Assembly: GCA_964437415.1 (NCBI GenBank)
Contig: CAYTGN010000008.1
Coordinates: 1-64,000, forward strand
Reading direction: 5' to 3'
From: CADEDV01 sp964437415
GTDB taxonomy: Bacteria; Bacteroidota; Bacteroidia; Chitinophagales; Chitinophagaceae
DNA length: 64,000 nucleotides
Shown here: in pieces, positions 33,213 to 41,332 of the stretch
Layout of the letters: every line of letters begins with the position of its first letter
Position numbering within the stretch: the first letter of the stretch is position 1
The notes under the pieces: model-generated
The model's input: only the letters and a program-made list of their open reading frames with translations
The model's database searches: none
Told to the model about the DNA's origin: nothing
Position numbers and translations under genes: made by a program

Positions 33213-34139
33213 ATGAAACAAGGGTTGCTGCTGGCCTGCCTGCTGACTGTTCTCTTTGCGGATGCACAGGATGGAACAGTAAAAAATCTTCGCACCGAAT
33301 CTGAGCGAAACATCAAAAAAGATCCGGCGGATACGATCAATAAAACCTGGAGAGCCGGTGGTCTTTACAGCCTCAACATATCGCAGGCCTCTCTGAGCAA
33401 CTGGGCCGCAGGTGGCGATAATTTTTCCCTGGCTGTAAACTCACTGCTGAATCTGTATGCCTTTTACAAAAAAGAAAAACATAGCTGGGATAATACGTTT
33501 GATTTTAACCTTGGCTATGTGAATACAACCAGCCTCGGCAGCAGGAAAAATGATGACCGCTTTGATCTCTTGTCAAAATACGGTTATGCATTGAATGAAA
33601 AACTCAACCTTTCCGGGCTTTTCAATTTTCGTTCGCAATTTTTTGATGGTTTCACTTTTCCTGACAACACTAAGACATTTTCATCCACTTTCCTCGCCCC
33701 GGCGTATCTCTTACTCAGCGCCGGTTTGGACTATAAACCCAATAAAGAGTTGTCCGTTTTCTTTTCTCCCGTCACAGCCCGATGGGTGATCGTCAGGGAT
33801 ACGGCGCTTTCAAATAAAGGACTCTATGGTGTTAGCCCTGGTGAAAAAAGCAATTTTGAATTTGGCGCATTTGCAACGGTGAATTACATGAAAGAAATCA
33901 GCAAAAACATTACCTACAAAGGGAGACTTGACCTTTTTTCCAATTACAGGAGAAACCCGCAAAACATTGACCTCTTCATGTCGAATGTGCTGAATGTAAA
34001 ACTCTCAAAGGTTTTATCGGCCACATGGGGGCTTGATCTTATTTATGATGATGATGTGAAACTTTTTGGACCTAACCAAACCTCACCGGGTTTGCAGGTG
34101 AAATCATTGGTCGGTATAGGTTTGCTTGTAAAATTCTGA
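33213..34139 (+). CDS. DUF3078 domain-containing protein (first of two)
   Basis: The 308-residue protein has a signal peptide (residues 1-18, ending FADA-Q). The mature part matches DUF3078, a Bacteroidota outer-membrane beta-barrel-like family: WRAGGLYSLNISQASLSNWAAGGDN, SWDNTFDFNLGYVNTTSLG, KNDDRFDLLSKYGYAL, then repeated beta strands ending VGIGLLVKF, whose aromatic last residue is typical of barrels. It has a close tandem paralogue at 34385. The function is unknown. Confidence 0.88.
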   Translation: MKQGLLLACLLTVLFADAQDGTVKNLRTESERNIKKDPADTINKTWRAGGLYSLNISQASLSNWAAGGDNFSLAVNSLLNLYAFYKKEKHSWDNTFDFNLGYVNTTSLGSRKNDDRFDLLSKYGYALNEKLNLSGLFNFRSQFFDGFTFPDNTKTFSSTFLAPAYLLLSAGLDYKPNKELSVFFSPVTARWVIVRDTALSNKGLYGVSPGEKSNFEFGAFATVNYMKEISKNITYKGRLDLFSNYRRNPQNIDLFMSNVLNVKLSKVLSATWGLDLIYDDDVKLFGPNQTSPGLQVKSLVGIGLLVKF

Positions 34140-34284
34140 CCGATAATTAAATCAAACGTTTGCGAATAGCTGCAAAAACAGGAGAATATGTTTTACTCTA
34201 CTAACAGTCTTTAGTATTAGATAGTGTTAGGGCATTTTTAACATCCCCTGAATAATAATAATTCTCTTTTGCTGTTTGCAACTT

Positions 34285-34292
34285 TATCTTTG
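34285..34292 (+). promoter_or_regulatory. Candidate -7 box for the second DUF3078 gene
   Basis: TATCTTTG fits the TAnnTTTG consensus in the 245-base gap between the DUF3078 paralogues, about 93 bases before the second start. TTTG at 34268-34271 is 13 bases upstream, short of the usual distance. If used, the paralogues have separate promoters. Confidence 0.35.
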
Positions 34293-34384
34293 CAAGCATT
34301 CATCATTGCAGGGATGGTGCAGGAAGTGCCGGAAAACTCCGGAGAAGCAGCAAGGTTTTTAATTGAAAAAACGAACCGTTCGAC

Positions 34385-35323
34385 ATGAAAGGCTGGATCT
34401 GTTTTGTAACAATCTTCTCATTGTTGTTATTATCCATTAACATTGCCGCACAGGATGCCAGCATCAGGAAATTGCAGGCTGAATCATTGCGGTCTGTAAA
34501 AAAAAATATCCCGGACACTGTGAAAAGAGCCTGGACAAAAGGAGCTGTTTATAGTATCAATGTAGGCCAGGGGAGTCTGAGTAACTGGGCGGCGGGAGGT
34601 GATGACTTTTCTCTCAGCATTGCCACAGCGCTGAACCTATATGGCTTTTACAAAAAAGATAAACACAGTTGGGACAATACGCTGGATATAAACTTTGGTT
34701 ATGTAAATACCAGCAGCCTGGGCAGCCGCAAAAATGATGACCGCTTTGACCTGCTTTCAAAATATGGTCATGCCATCAGCAATAAGTTTAGTATGGGTGG
34801 CGCCTTCAATGTACGTTCACAGCTCCTGAAAGGATATACTTACAAAGACACAGTGAGAAGATTCTCTTCTGATTTTATGTCGCCGGGCTATGTGCTGGTT
34901 AGTTTGGGAATGGATTATAAACCAGTTAAAGAATTGTCCATTTTTGCCTCTCCCGTCACTTCGCGGTGGGTGATCGTTAGAGATGATACCCTTTCAGCAA
35001 AAGGAGAATATGGTGTTGATCCAGGCAGCCGAAGCATGAATGAACTGGGTGCTTTTGCCACCATTAATTTTCAAAAACCATTCAACAAGTATATTTCTTA
35101 CAAAGGCAGGCTTGATCTTTTCTCCAACTATAAACGGGACCCCCAGAATGTGGACCTGTATATGACCAATATGTTCACTACCAAAGTGGCCCGGATACTG
35201 GCCTTTACCTGGAGTGTTGATATGATCTATGATGATGATGTCAGGCTGTTTGGTGACGAAAAAGATGCACCTGCGCTGCAGTTAAAGTCCCTGTTTGGCA
35301 TCGGGCTGCAGGTGAAGATCTGA
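34385..35323 (+). CDS. DUF3078 domain-containing protein (second of two)
   Basis: The 312-residue protein has a signal peptide (residues 1-23, ending NIAA-Q). It closely resembles its neighbour over the whole length: YSINVGQGSLSNWAAGGDD, SWDNTLDINFGYVNTSSLG, KNDDRFDLLSKYGHAI, VTSRWVIVRDD and a terminal FGIGLQVKI. Like the first, it is probably an outer-membrane beta-barrel of unknown role. The pair likely arose by tandem duplication followed by divergence; the 245-base gap with its own -7 box suggests separate control. Confidence 0.88.
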   Translation: MKGWICFVTIFSLLLLSINIAAQDASIRKLQAESLRSVKKNIPDTVKRAWTKGAVYSINVGQGSLSNWAAGGDDFSLSIATALNLYGFYKKDKHSWDNTLDINFGYVNTSSLGSRKNDDRFDLLSKYGHAISNKFSMGGAFNVRSQLLKGYTYKDTVRRFSSDFMSPGYVLVSLGMDYKPVKELSIFASPVTSRWVIVRDDTLSAKGEYGVDPGSRSMNELGAFATINFQKPFNKYISYKGRLDLFSNYKRDPQNVDLYMTNMFTTKVARILAFTWSVDMIYDDDVRLFGDEKDAPALQLKSLFGIGLQVKI

Positions 35324-35354
35324 TCTTTCTTCGTTTTACAGCTTGCAAATAACC

Positions 35355-35369
35355 AGGTATGGCATACCT
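35355..35369. promoter_or_regulatory. 15-bp palindrome before trmB
   Basis: aggtatg (35355-35361) and catacct (35363-35369) are inverted copies around a single base. It lies in the 101-base gap before trmB. A TAnnTTTG match (TATCTTTG, 35412-35419) lies 5 bases before the trmB ATG, so the site would be near the -33 region or further upstream. Confidence 0.3.
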
Positions 35370-35424
35370 CCTTCTCAGTTGGGCCGTGCAGCCAGAAACC
35401 TTCATTGCAGCTATCTTTGCCGCC

Positions 35425-36135
35425 ATGGGTCAAAAAAAACTGGTGCGTTTTGCTGAACTGGAAACCTTTCAGCATGTGCTTCAATTTCCGAGGGATATGC
35501 CGGGTAAGTGGAATACTTTTTTTAAGGATAGTAATCCAATTACATTAGAACTTGCCTGCGGCAAGGGGGAATATGCCGTTGGTCTTGGTCGTTTGCACCC
35601 GAACCGAAATTTTATCGGCGTTGACCTTAAAGGCAACCGCATTTGGGTGGGAGCCAAAAAAGCGATGCAGGAACAGCTGACCAATGTGGCGTTTCTCCGT
35701 ACACAGATTGATCTTATCGCCACTTACTTTGACACTGATGAAGTAAATGAGATTTGGATCACTTTTCCCGACCCGCAACAGCGGATGTCAAAAGCAAAAA
35801 AAAGGCTGACCCATCCAAAATTTTTACGGCTCTATCAACAATTTCTTACTCCCGGTGGTTTTATTCATTTAAAAACAGATAGTCCTGAATTGTACCGGTT
35901 CACCAAATGGGTGATTGAGCTTTATGGCTGCAAGTTTTACAAGGATATAGATAACCTGTACAATGAAAAAGAAATTGCTGAAGAACTTCAGATAAAAACG
36001 CATTACGAGTCTTTGGATATAGCAGGGAGCAGCCGGGTACATTACCTGTGTTTTTCCCTGCCGGACACTCTTCCGGGAAAAGAAAAAGATGAAGAATTGA
36101 AACAATTGCTGAAAGAACATGAAAGAACTGACTGA
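35425..36135 (+). CDS. trmB: tRNA (guanine-N7-)-methyltransferase
   Basis: The 236-residue protein methylates G46 of tRNA with SAM. Visible are the SAM-binding motif LELACGKGEYAVGL, the acidic GVDLKGNR, and the catalytic ITFPDPQQRMSKAKKRLTHP. The final FLRLYQQFLTPGG and HLKTDSPELYRFT are family features. ATG at 35425 gives the conserved short N-terminus MGQKKLVRFAELE; a longer in-frame start at 35359 overlaps the palindrome. The 3' end overlaps the small DUF5522 gene by 17 bases. Confidence 0.95.
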   Translation: MGQKKLVRFAELETFQHVLQFPRDMPGKWNTFFKDSNPITLELACGKGEYAVGLGRLHPNRNFIGVDLKGNRIWVGAKKAMQEQLTNVAFLRTQIDLIATYFDTDEVNEIWITFPDPQQRMSKAKKRLTHPKFLRLYQQFLTPGGFIHLKTDSPELYRFTKWVIELYGCKFYKDIDNLYNEKEIAEELQIKTHYESLDIAGSSRVHYLCFSLPDTLPGKEKDEELKQLLKEHERTD

Positions 36136-36307
36136 GGGCATTGATTACTACATCAATGATGATGGCTATGTGGTGCTGACCGAAAAGTATCATTTAGACA
36201 AAGGATATTGCTGCGGCAATGGCTGCAAACATTGCCCTTATAAATATGAAAATGTGCCCGAACCCAAAAAGAGTGAGCTAAAGCAACAAAAGAAATCAAA
36301 GGAATAA
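36119..36307 (+). CDS. DUF5522 small cysteine-rich protein
   Basis: The 62-residue protein matches DUF5522: GIDYYINDDGYVVLTEKYHL and the metal-binding-like CCGNGCKHCPY (Cys-Cys-x3-Cys-x2-Cys). It could hold zinc or an iron-sulphur cluster; this is inference from spacing. The C-terminus is basic. It overlaps the end of trmB by 17 bases in another frame, so the two are translated together. In many Bacteroidota genomes it also sits beside RNA-modification or DNA-repair genes. Confidence 0.82.
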   Translation: MKELTEGIDYYINDDGYVVLTEKYHLDKGYCCGNGCKHCPYKYENVPEPKKSELKQQKKSKE

Positions 36308-36322
36308 TTCTATCTTCATTCC

Positions 36323-36712
36323 ATGCCCTCCCGGAAAAAAACAAAAGAAAAAATCAGTACGGTAACGCCTTCAGGTAAAAGGGAAGAAAGTTTTTTTGAG
36401 CTGGTTTATGAAGTGGCCCGGCAAATTCCCAAAGGAAGAGTGACCAGTTACGGCGCTATTGCCGCCTGTCTTGGCACAAAATTGTCTGCCCGCATGGTGG
36501 GATGGGCTATGAACGGCGCTGGCAGGGTGCGGCCCAAAGTGCCGGCACATAGAGTAGTGAACAGGATCGGGATGCTCACCGGCAAACATCACTTCTCACC
36601 TCCGGGTATGATGGAACAGCTCCTGAAAAAAGAAGGTATTAAAGTAAAAAATGACCAGGTACAGGATTTTCAAAAATTTTTCTGGGACCCGGTGAAAGAA
36701 TTGGGTTTTTGA
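36323..36712 (+). CDS. Alkyltransferase-like (ATL) protein, MGMT family
   Basis: The 129-residue protein has the DNA-binding domain of O6-alkylguanine-DNA alkyltransferases: VYEVARQIPKGRVTSYGAIA, the arginine finger in LSARMVGWAM (R57), and the active-site motif. The reactive cysteine of PCHRV is alanine here (PAHRV, residues 74-78), which is the mark of ATL proteins. Known ATL proteins bind O6-alkylguanine and hand it to nucleotide excision repair without removing the alkyl group. The length suits an ATL. It lies 15 bases after the DUF5522 gene. Confidence 0.9.
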   Translation: MPSRKKTKEKISTVTPSGKREESFFELVYEVARQIPKGRVTSYGAIAACLGTKLSARMVGWAMNGAGRVRPKVPAHRVVNRIGMLTGKHHFSPPGMMEQLLKKEGIKVKNDQVQDFQKFFWDPVKELGF

Positions 36713-36747
36713 CTTTTAAATAAGTTTCCCGCTGCTTATACTTGCAC

Positions 36748-37167
36748 ATGTATTCTTCCAGCTACTTTAATCCGCCGACCAACCGCCAGCAGGATATTTG
36801 TTCTTTTGGCGGAGTCATCGGCCTGTTGCTTTCCCTTACCTGCTTAGTGCAACTGATGATCTATGGCACTTCTTATTGGCTTGTTCCCGTGCTGATGGGA
36901 ATATATATTTTCACCGCAATAGCTTTTTTATTGCTGGTCCTGCAAAAGCCTGTCGCCCCATTATTACTTATCATCAGCGCTGTGCTGCTGTTGCTGGCAG
37001 AATTAATCTGGATACGGGCAAGGTCCTTTTCGTTGGTAGTATTGCTCTTGTTTTTGTACTGCGTTCTTGCAGTCATATTCATTTATATCGAACAGGTGCC
37101 TGCTGCACTACGACAAAAGCAACTGGCCCTTCGGGAAGAAGCGGAGCAATGGCGGGGCAAGATATAA
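36748..37167 (+). CDS. Small four-pass membrane protein, 139 aa
   Basis: The protein has four hydrophobic segments (about residues 19-38, 42-63, 67-85 and 95-115) and a charged C-terminal helix ending EEAEQWRGKI. I do not recognise a family. ATG at 36748 is preferred over TTG at 36742. It runs in the same direction as the ATL gene, 35 bases downstream, and converges with the lipoprotein gene at 37181. Confidence 0.55.
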   Translation: MYSSSYFNPPTNRQQDICSFGGVIGLLLSLTCLVQLMIYGTSYWLVPVLMGIYIFTAIAFLLLVLQKPVAPLLLIISAVLLLLAELIWIRARSFSLVVLLLFLYCVLAVIFIYIEQVPAALRQKQLALREEAEQWRGKI

Positions 37168-37180
37168 ATGAGCTGTTCGT

Positions 37181-37711
37181 TTAGAATTTCAGGTTGAACT
37201 CGCCGTTAGTGAATGTTTTCTTTGCAGGGCCAAAACCACTGTTTTCATAAACGTCGCCGCTAAATGTTCCCTTTGCAGTAGTAGTGGTCAGTTCCGAAAA
37301 CGAAATAGTAAAAGGATTGGGCGGACTTGCCTGTAGTCCGGCGCCATACACCACAGATGAAGTGATAACATAAACAGGCACCATTAAAAACTCGTTGATA
37401 TCAGTTTCCAGGTAAGTGCCTGGTCCGATCGCATTTCCTGACGGAATATTATTGATCGTGATATTAATTCCCTCAAGACTGCCCGCTGAAGCATTGCCAA
37501 CAATAGCCACAGTAAGAAACCCACCCATATCCATCCTCACTGCTTTGGCATTGGCATTAAATGTCTTTTCAGCCCCATCTATCCTCGCTTTGATAAAATA
37601 GGTGGAAGAACTGCCGCCCCCGCTTCCGTCATCATCTAATAATGTATCAATTTCCCGCTGGCAGGAAACAAACATTAAGACAGGAATAAGGAGAAAAAAT
37701 AAGCGACGCAT
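37181..37711 (-). CDS. Lipoprotein, DUF6252-like
   Basis: The 176-residue protein has a lipobox (LMFVSCQRE, cysteine near residue 17) and then a Gly/Ser-rich linker (DDDGSGGGSSS). The beta-rich domain that follows contains FIKARIDGAEKTFNANAKAVR, FSELTTTTAKGTFSGDVYE and TFTNGEFNLKF, which resembles DUF6252 proteins of Bacteroidota. It is probably anchored to the outer membrane. Function unknown. Confidence 0.7.
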   Translation of the reverse strand: MRRLFFLLIPVLMFVSCQREIDTLLDDDGSGGGSSSTYFIKARIDGAEKTFNANAKAVRMDMGGFLTVAIVGNASAGSLEGINITINNIPSGNAIGPGTYLETDINEFLMVPVYVITSSVVYGAGLQASPPNPFTISFSELTTTTAKGTFSGDVYENSGFGPAKKTFTNGEFNLKF

Positions 37712-37766
37712 AAACAGGTTTTAAACGCTAAGATAGAAAGCGTATAAAACATATCCGCGAAAAATG

Positions 37767-37802
37767 AAAAAAAAGCAATAATGCAGGCAGGCTGCCTTGC
37801 TT
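37767..37802 (-). terminator. Terminator at the end of the respiratory operon
   Basis: On the minus strand aagcaa...ttgctt (37797-37802 with 37773-37778) encloses ggcag/ctgcc, followed by a long T-run (A-run at 37767-37774 on the plus strand). It lies 11 bases past the DUF420 stop, the last gene of the operon. Confidence 0.7.
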
Positions 37803-37813
37803 AAACATTTTGA

Positions 37814-38356
37814 TCAGTCATAATAGGGGCTGATCATCAGGTAAACCAGCACACCTGTCACTGCCACATAGAACCATACCGGCCAGGTGATCTTTGCCAG
37901 TTTTTTATGCCTGCTCCAGTCACCTGTCAAAGCCCTGTATGCTGTAAACAAAATAAAAGGAAGTATCAGGCCGGCCAGCGGGATGTGGGTGAACAGGATG
38001 ATGTAATAGATCGTTCTTACCGGCCCTTCACCGCCAAATTTTGTTTCATGGGTAAAAAGATGATGGCAGATATAACTAACAAGAAAAAGAACGGACAGGA
38101 TCATCGCCGTCAACATCATTTTTTTGTGTGCTTCGTATTTTTTATTTTTTACGGCAATAAGCGCCGCTACCAGCAGCAGCGCCACCGCTGAATTGATAAT
38201 GGCGTTGGCTTTTGCAAAAAGACGGGAGTCAAAACCAAGATCCGCTTCCAGTTTCACACGGCTCAGGGCTGTTATCGCAATGAAAACCACCACAGAAAAA
38301 ACACCGATCAGCCACTTTGCTTTCCTGTCATTTTTTTGCCATACCGGTTGAAGCAT
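37814..38356 (-). CDS. DUF420 (CtaM-like) membrane protein
   Basis: The 180-residue protein has about five hydrophobic segments and matches DUF420. FSVVVFIAITALSRV, YEAHKKMMLTAMILS, and SRHKKLAKITWPVWFYVAVTGVLVYLM are recognisable. The histidine in HKKMM and in HLFTHE could contact heme or copper. Family members take part in cytochrome oxidase assembly. Start at ATG 38354-38356 overlaps the SCO gene end by 29 bases, so they are translated together; a longer frame to 38401 is unlikely. Confidence 0.85.
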   Translation of the reverse strand: MLQPVWQKNDRKAKWLIGVFSVVVFIAITALSRVKLEADLGFDSRLFAKANAIINSAVALLLVAALIAVKNKKYEAHKKMMLTAMILSVLFLVSYICHHLFTHETKFGGEGPVRTIYYIILFTHIPLAGLILPFILFTAYRALTGDWSRHKKLAKITWPVWFYVAVTGVLVYLMISPYYD

Positions 38357-39155
38357 CTTTCCGCTTTTTTTGAAAAATGAATAAAAACAATCCCACTGCA
38401 ATGATGGCGATCAATACAACAACTGCAAGCAGTTGCAGTTTGCCGGCAAGGAAACTTTTTTTCTTTGGGTCTTTTTCCATCGTCAGCAGCACAATATCAT
38501 TGGAAAGACCGGCCAGTGAAACAGAATCCAGCCCGCTATAATAACCCCGCACATGACGGTTGCTGTCTATCAACACAAATTTGTCACTATGAATAAAACT
38601 GGTGTCTATCCCCTTTCCGTCAACAGTGCCAAGCTTTAGTTCTTCAATGGCAAAATCATAAATGGTTTTTTTATCCCCTGTGAGCAACCACCATTGGTCG
38701 GGATTGATCTGGTAACGGTCGGCCCAGTATTTCAGCCGCTCCACTGAATCTCTTTCGGGGTCAACGCTGAAAGAAAGAAAATGAATTTTTTTGTTGGTCC
38801 GGTCTCCCACCCGCTGACCATTGTGAATGGATTCCTGCAACCGCTTCATATTTCGTGTCATCAACGGGCAGATGGTGGGGCAATGGGTAAAAAAGAAATC
38901 GGCTACTACAATTTTCCCTTTCAGGTTTTCCCAGGAAATGGAATCACCCAACTGGTTCACCAATGAAAAATCTGCTACGGTATGCCAGATGGTATCAGCA
39001 TACTTTTTCCCCTTTTTAATAGTTTCCACCACAGTGTCCTCATAGTAATGACGGGGCATATTCACCGCCGTCTCACTATAACGCTTTACAATAAAATAAC
39101 TCACTAAAGGTAGCAGCGCTGCCAGCATCACCGCATATAAAGCTTTCTTGTTCAA
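38328..39155 (-). CDS. SCO1/SenC family copper chaperone
   Basis: The 275-residue protein has an N-terminal membrane anchor (residues 5-24) and a thioredoxin-fold SCO domain. The copper-binding CxxxC is CPTIC (in HCPTICPLMTRNM, near residue 94), with its partner histidine in FIHSDKFVLID. A C-terminal hydrophobic segment (about 240-260) and basic tail are unusual extras. It delivers copper to the CuA site of subunit II. The start codon appears to be TTG at 39153-39155, as no ATG follows at a suitable place. Confidence 0.9.
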   Translation of the reverse strand: MNKKALYAVMLAALLPLVSYFIVKRYSETAVNMPRHYYEDTVVETIKKGKKYADTIWHTVADFSLVNQLGDSISWENLKGKIVVADFFFTHCPTICPLMTRNMKRLQESIHNGQRVGDRTNKKIHFLSFSVDPERDSVERLKYWADRYQINPDQWWLLTGDKKTIYDFAIEELKLGTVDGKGIDTSFIHSDKFVLIDSNRHVRGYYSGLDSVSLAGLSNDIVLLTMEKDPKKKSFLAGKLQLLAVVVLIAIIAVGLFLFIFQKKRKDASTGMAKK

Positions 39156-39169
39156 GGTTTGTGTATTAA

Positions 39170-39219
39170 AAGAAAAACCATCGTCCGGCTGCCGGGGGCG
39201 GAACAGTCAGGCGATGGTT
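39170..39219 (-). terminator. Terminator-like hairpin after the subunit IV gene
   Basis: On the minus strand aaccatcg (39212-39219) pairs with cgatggtt (39176-39183), followed by a T-rich run (complement of the A-rich 39170-39177). The loop is 28 bases and GC-rich. It lies between subunit IV and SCO, so it may reduce expression of the two assembly genes relative to the subunits. Confidence 0.55.
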
Positions 39220-39239
39220 GATAAAAATAAAATAATCTC

Positions 39240-39686
39240 TTACTGCTTTTCGCCGGGTGTTTCTGCCGGTATCTCTTCCGCCTTTCTGTCCTTCACCGGC
39301 ATCGTTGTCTCTTTAAAGTGTTTGTCATAACGGTTGCGGAGATTCTTATAAGAATTTCCGTCTGCGATGAAGGCTGCAATAAACCAGACAAACAGAAGCA
39401 GCGGCACCACAATGGTCATGATCATGTTACGTATTTCATCACCAAGGTGCATGAATATGGAAACGATATAAAAGGCCTTGGCCAGCGAAAGGATCACAAT
39501 GACGCCTTTTATGGCTAGTGTCATTGCTGAACTGAATTCTGTAGCATAGAGCAACAGACCTAAACCAAGCTCAATCACTGTCACAACGGAAAGGATGATC
39601 GTTGTTTTAATAACCCTTTTCTTAAAACTTGCACTGTCACCGTGATCGTGATGAACAGTTACTTCTTCAAATGCCGGATGTTGCAT
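39240..39686 (-). CDS. Cytochrome c oxidase subunit IV (prokaryotic type)
   Basis: The 148-residue protein has an N-terminal histidine-containing stretch (EEVTVHHDHGDSASFKKRV), then three hydrophobic segments (about residues 26-45, 51-72 and 87-106). A charged C-terminal tail of about 40 residues (MPVKDRKAEEIPAET) follows. KRVIKTTIILSVVTVIELGLG and KAFYIVSIFMHLGDE are typical of the subunit IV/CyoD-like family, with the FMHL motif. It probably stabilises the oxidase core. It lies 60 bases after the subunit III gene in the operon. Confidence 0.85.
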   Translation of the reverse strand: MQHPAFEEVTVHHDHGDSASFKKRVIKTTIILSVVTVIELGLGLLLYATEFSSAMTLAIKGVIVILSLAKAFYIVSIFMHLGDEIRNMIMTIVVPLLLFVWFIAAFIADGNSYKNLRNRYDKHFKETTMPVKDRKAEEIPAETPGEKQ

Positions 39687-39746
39687 AACTATAAAAAATT
39701 ACAAATAACAAATATCAAATAACAGGCTCTGCCAATATCGTTGGCG

Positions 39747-40619
39747 TTAAATCAGGTAAAAACACAGGAATACAAACACCCATACGAGGTCAACAAAGTG
39801 CCAGTATAATCCTGCCTTTTCAATCATCAGGTAATGTCCTCTCCGGGCAAACACGTCTTTCTGCGCCATTATCAGCATTACTATGTTGATGATGACCCCG
39901 GAAAAAACGTGGAAACCGTGGAAACCGGTGATACCATAAAAATAGCCGCCAAATGCAACGGGCCCTTTTTCCCTCACATGCAGCGCATCAATATTTACCA
40001 TGCCCATCAATTCATCTTTTGATAGTGCAGATAAGTCTGCTAAAGATTTTGAATGATCATTATAATGTACCAGCTCTGCCAGTGTATTCGCCGGAGTGTT
40101 TTTTAATGCTTCGGCCACTGTGCTTGCAGGCACCAGCTCACCCCAGGGATTACCACCCATTGTTTGTCCGATCATTTCAATTTGCCCGTTTGCCAGCACT
40201 GCATGCTCACCGGTGATCAGGTGATGCCATTCCCAGGCCTGGCAACCTAAAAATGCCAGACCGCCTATGATGGTCCAGAACAACCATTTGATCACACCTT
40301 TTTTATCGCCATTGTGACCGGCATGAACAGCCAACACCATTGTTACAGAACTGATGATAAGGATGAAGGTCATCACACTCACAAAGGCCAGCGGCAAATT
40401 GGCATGACCGGCACCAGGAAATGCATTGAACACTACGTTGGGATCCGGCCAGAAGTTCTGGCTGAACCGGATGGAACCGTAGGAAATCAGAAAAGCACCA
40501 AACGTGAAAGCATCACTCATCAAAAAATACCACATCATCAGTTTGCCATACTCCATGTTGAAGGGGCTTTTTCCGCCACTCCACCATTTTGTCTGATGCG
40601 CTGTTGCTGTTGTCGCCAT
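39747..40619 (-). CDS. ctaE: Cytochrome c oxidase subunit III
   Basis: The 290-residue protein is a heme-copper oxidase subunit III with about seven hydrophobic segments, ending GLYWHFVDLVWVFVFLCFYLI, the family's most conserved region, and ITGFHGFHVFSGVIINI. An insertion of about 80 residues between helices (from EHAVLANGQIEM to NIDALHVREKGP, about 130-215) distinguishes it from the shorter paralogue next to it. Subunit III binds lipid and supports subunit I stability. Confidence 0.9.
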   Translation of the reverse strand: MATTATAHQTKWWSGGKSPFNMEYGKLMMWYFLMSDAFTFGAFLISYGSIRFSQNFWPDPNVVFNAFPGAGHANLPLAFVSVMTFILIISSVTMVLAVHAGHNGDKKGVIKWLFWTIIGGLAFLGCQAWEWHHLITGEHAVLANGQIEMIGQTMGGNPWGELVPASTVAEALKNTPANTLAELVHYNDHSKSLADLSALSKDELMGMVNIDALHVREKGPVAFGGYFYGITGFHGFHVFSGVIINIVMLIMAQKDVFARRGHYLMIEKAGLYWHFVDLVWVFVFLCFYLI

Positions 40620-40663
40620 GTTAGTTGTCAGGTTTTATTGAACTCGTTTAATATTCTAATTTT

Positions 40664-41263
40664 TTATCCGATCACTAAGAAAAATACCAACAGGTACAGC
40701 CAGAGCAAATCCACAAAATGCCAATATGTGGCCGCTACTTCTACCGGCACAGCACTGTACAGTTTTACTTTTCCAAAGAACGCTTTGCCAAACATTACCA
40801 GCAGTGCTATAACACCACCAATGACGTGCAGGGCATGAAGGCCAAAGATCACATACAGGAACTGGCCTGCATTGCCGCCTTTGAACCTGATGTTTTGTTC
40901 CCACAGTTCCTGAAACCCGAGCCATTGAAGCGTAATAAATAAAATTCCAAGCGCCAATGTCATTCCTACCAGGGTCCGGTATTGCTGCATGTTCCGCTGC
41001 CTGAAAGATCTTAATGCACTCTGCATTGTCAAACTGCTGATCAGGATCACTGCTGTCGAATACCAGAAAACAGTCGGTATAGCTACATCCTGCCACCCGG
41101 CCTGGTTACTTTTTACGATGAAGGCGCTGGTCAGCCCGGCAAACATCATCAGCATACTGGCAATGGCCACCCACAAGGTGAATTTGTGGGGGTGCATCTT
41201 TTTTTTGCCCCCATCCCCCGAAGGGTTGCTATGAGATTGTTCCAATTTCAAATCTGTCACCAT
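40664..41263 (-). CDS. Cytochrome c oxidase subunit III-like protein (short form)
   Basis: The 199-residue protein has five hydrophobic segments and the conserved VIFGLHALHVIGGVIALLV and AATYWHFVDLLWLYLLVFFLV stretch of subunit III. It is shorter than the 290-residue subunit III encoded immediately downstream and lacks the insertion. Two subunit III genes in one operon are common in the Bacteroidota ACIII-oxidase unit. The N-terminal 22 residues are charged and cytoplasmic-looking. Confidence 0.88.
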   Translation of the reverse strand: MVTDLKLEQSHSNPSGDGGKKKMHPHKFTLWVAIASMLMMFAGLTSAFIVKSNQAGWQDVAIPTVFWYSTAVILISSLTMQSALRSFRQRNMQQYRTLVGMTLALGILFITLQWLGFQELWEQNIRFKGGNAGQFLYVIFGLHALHVIGGVIALLVMFGKAFFGKVKLYSAVPVEVAATYWHFVDLLWLYLLVFFLVIG

Positions 41264-41332
41264 TTATCAAAATCCACTTTTTATTAATCTCTTTTTATTC
41301 AATATCGCCCAAACATCCTTTAAGGGATGCGG

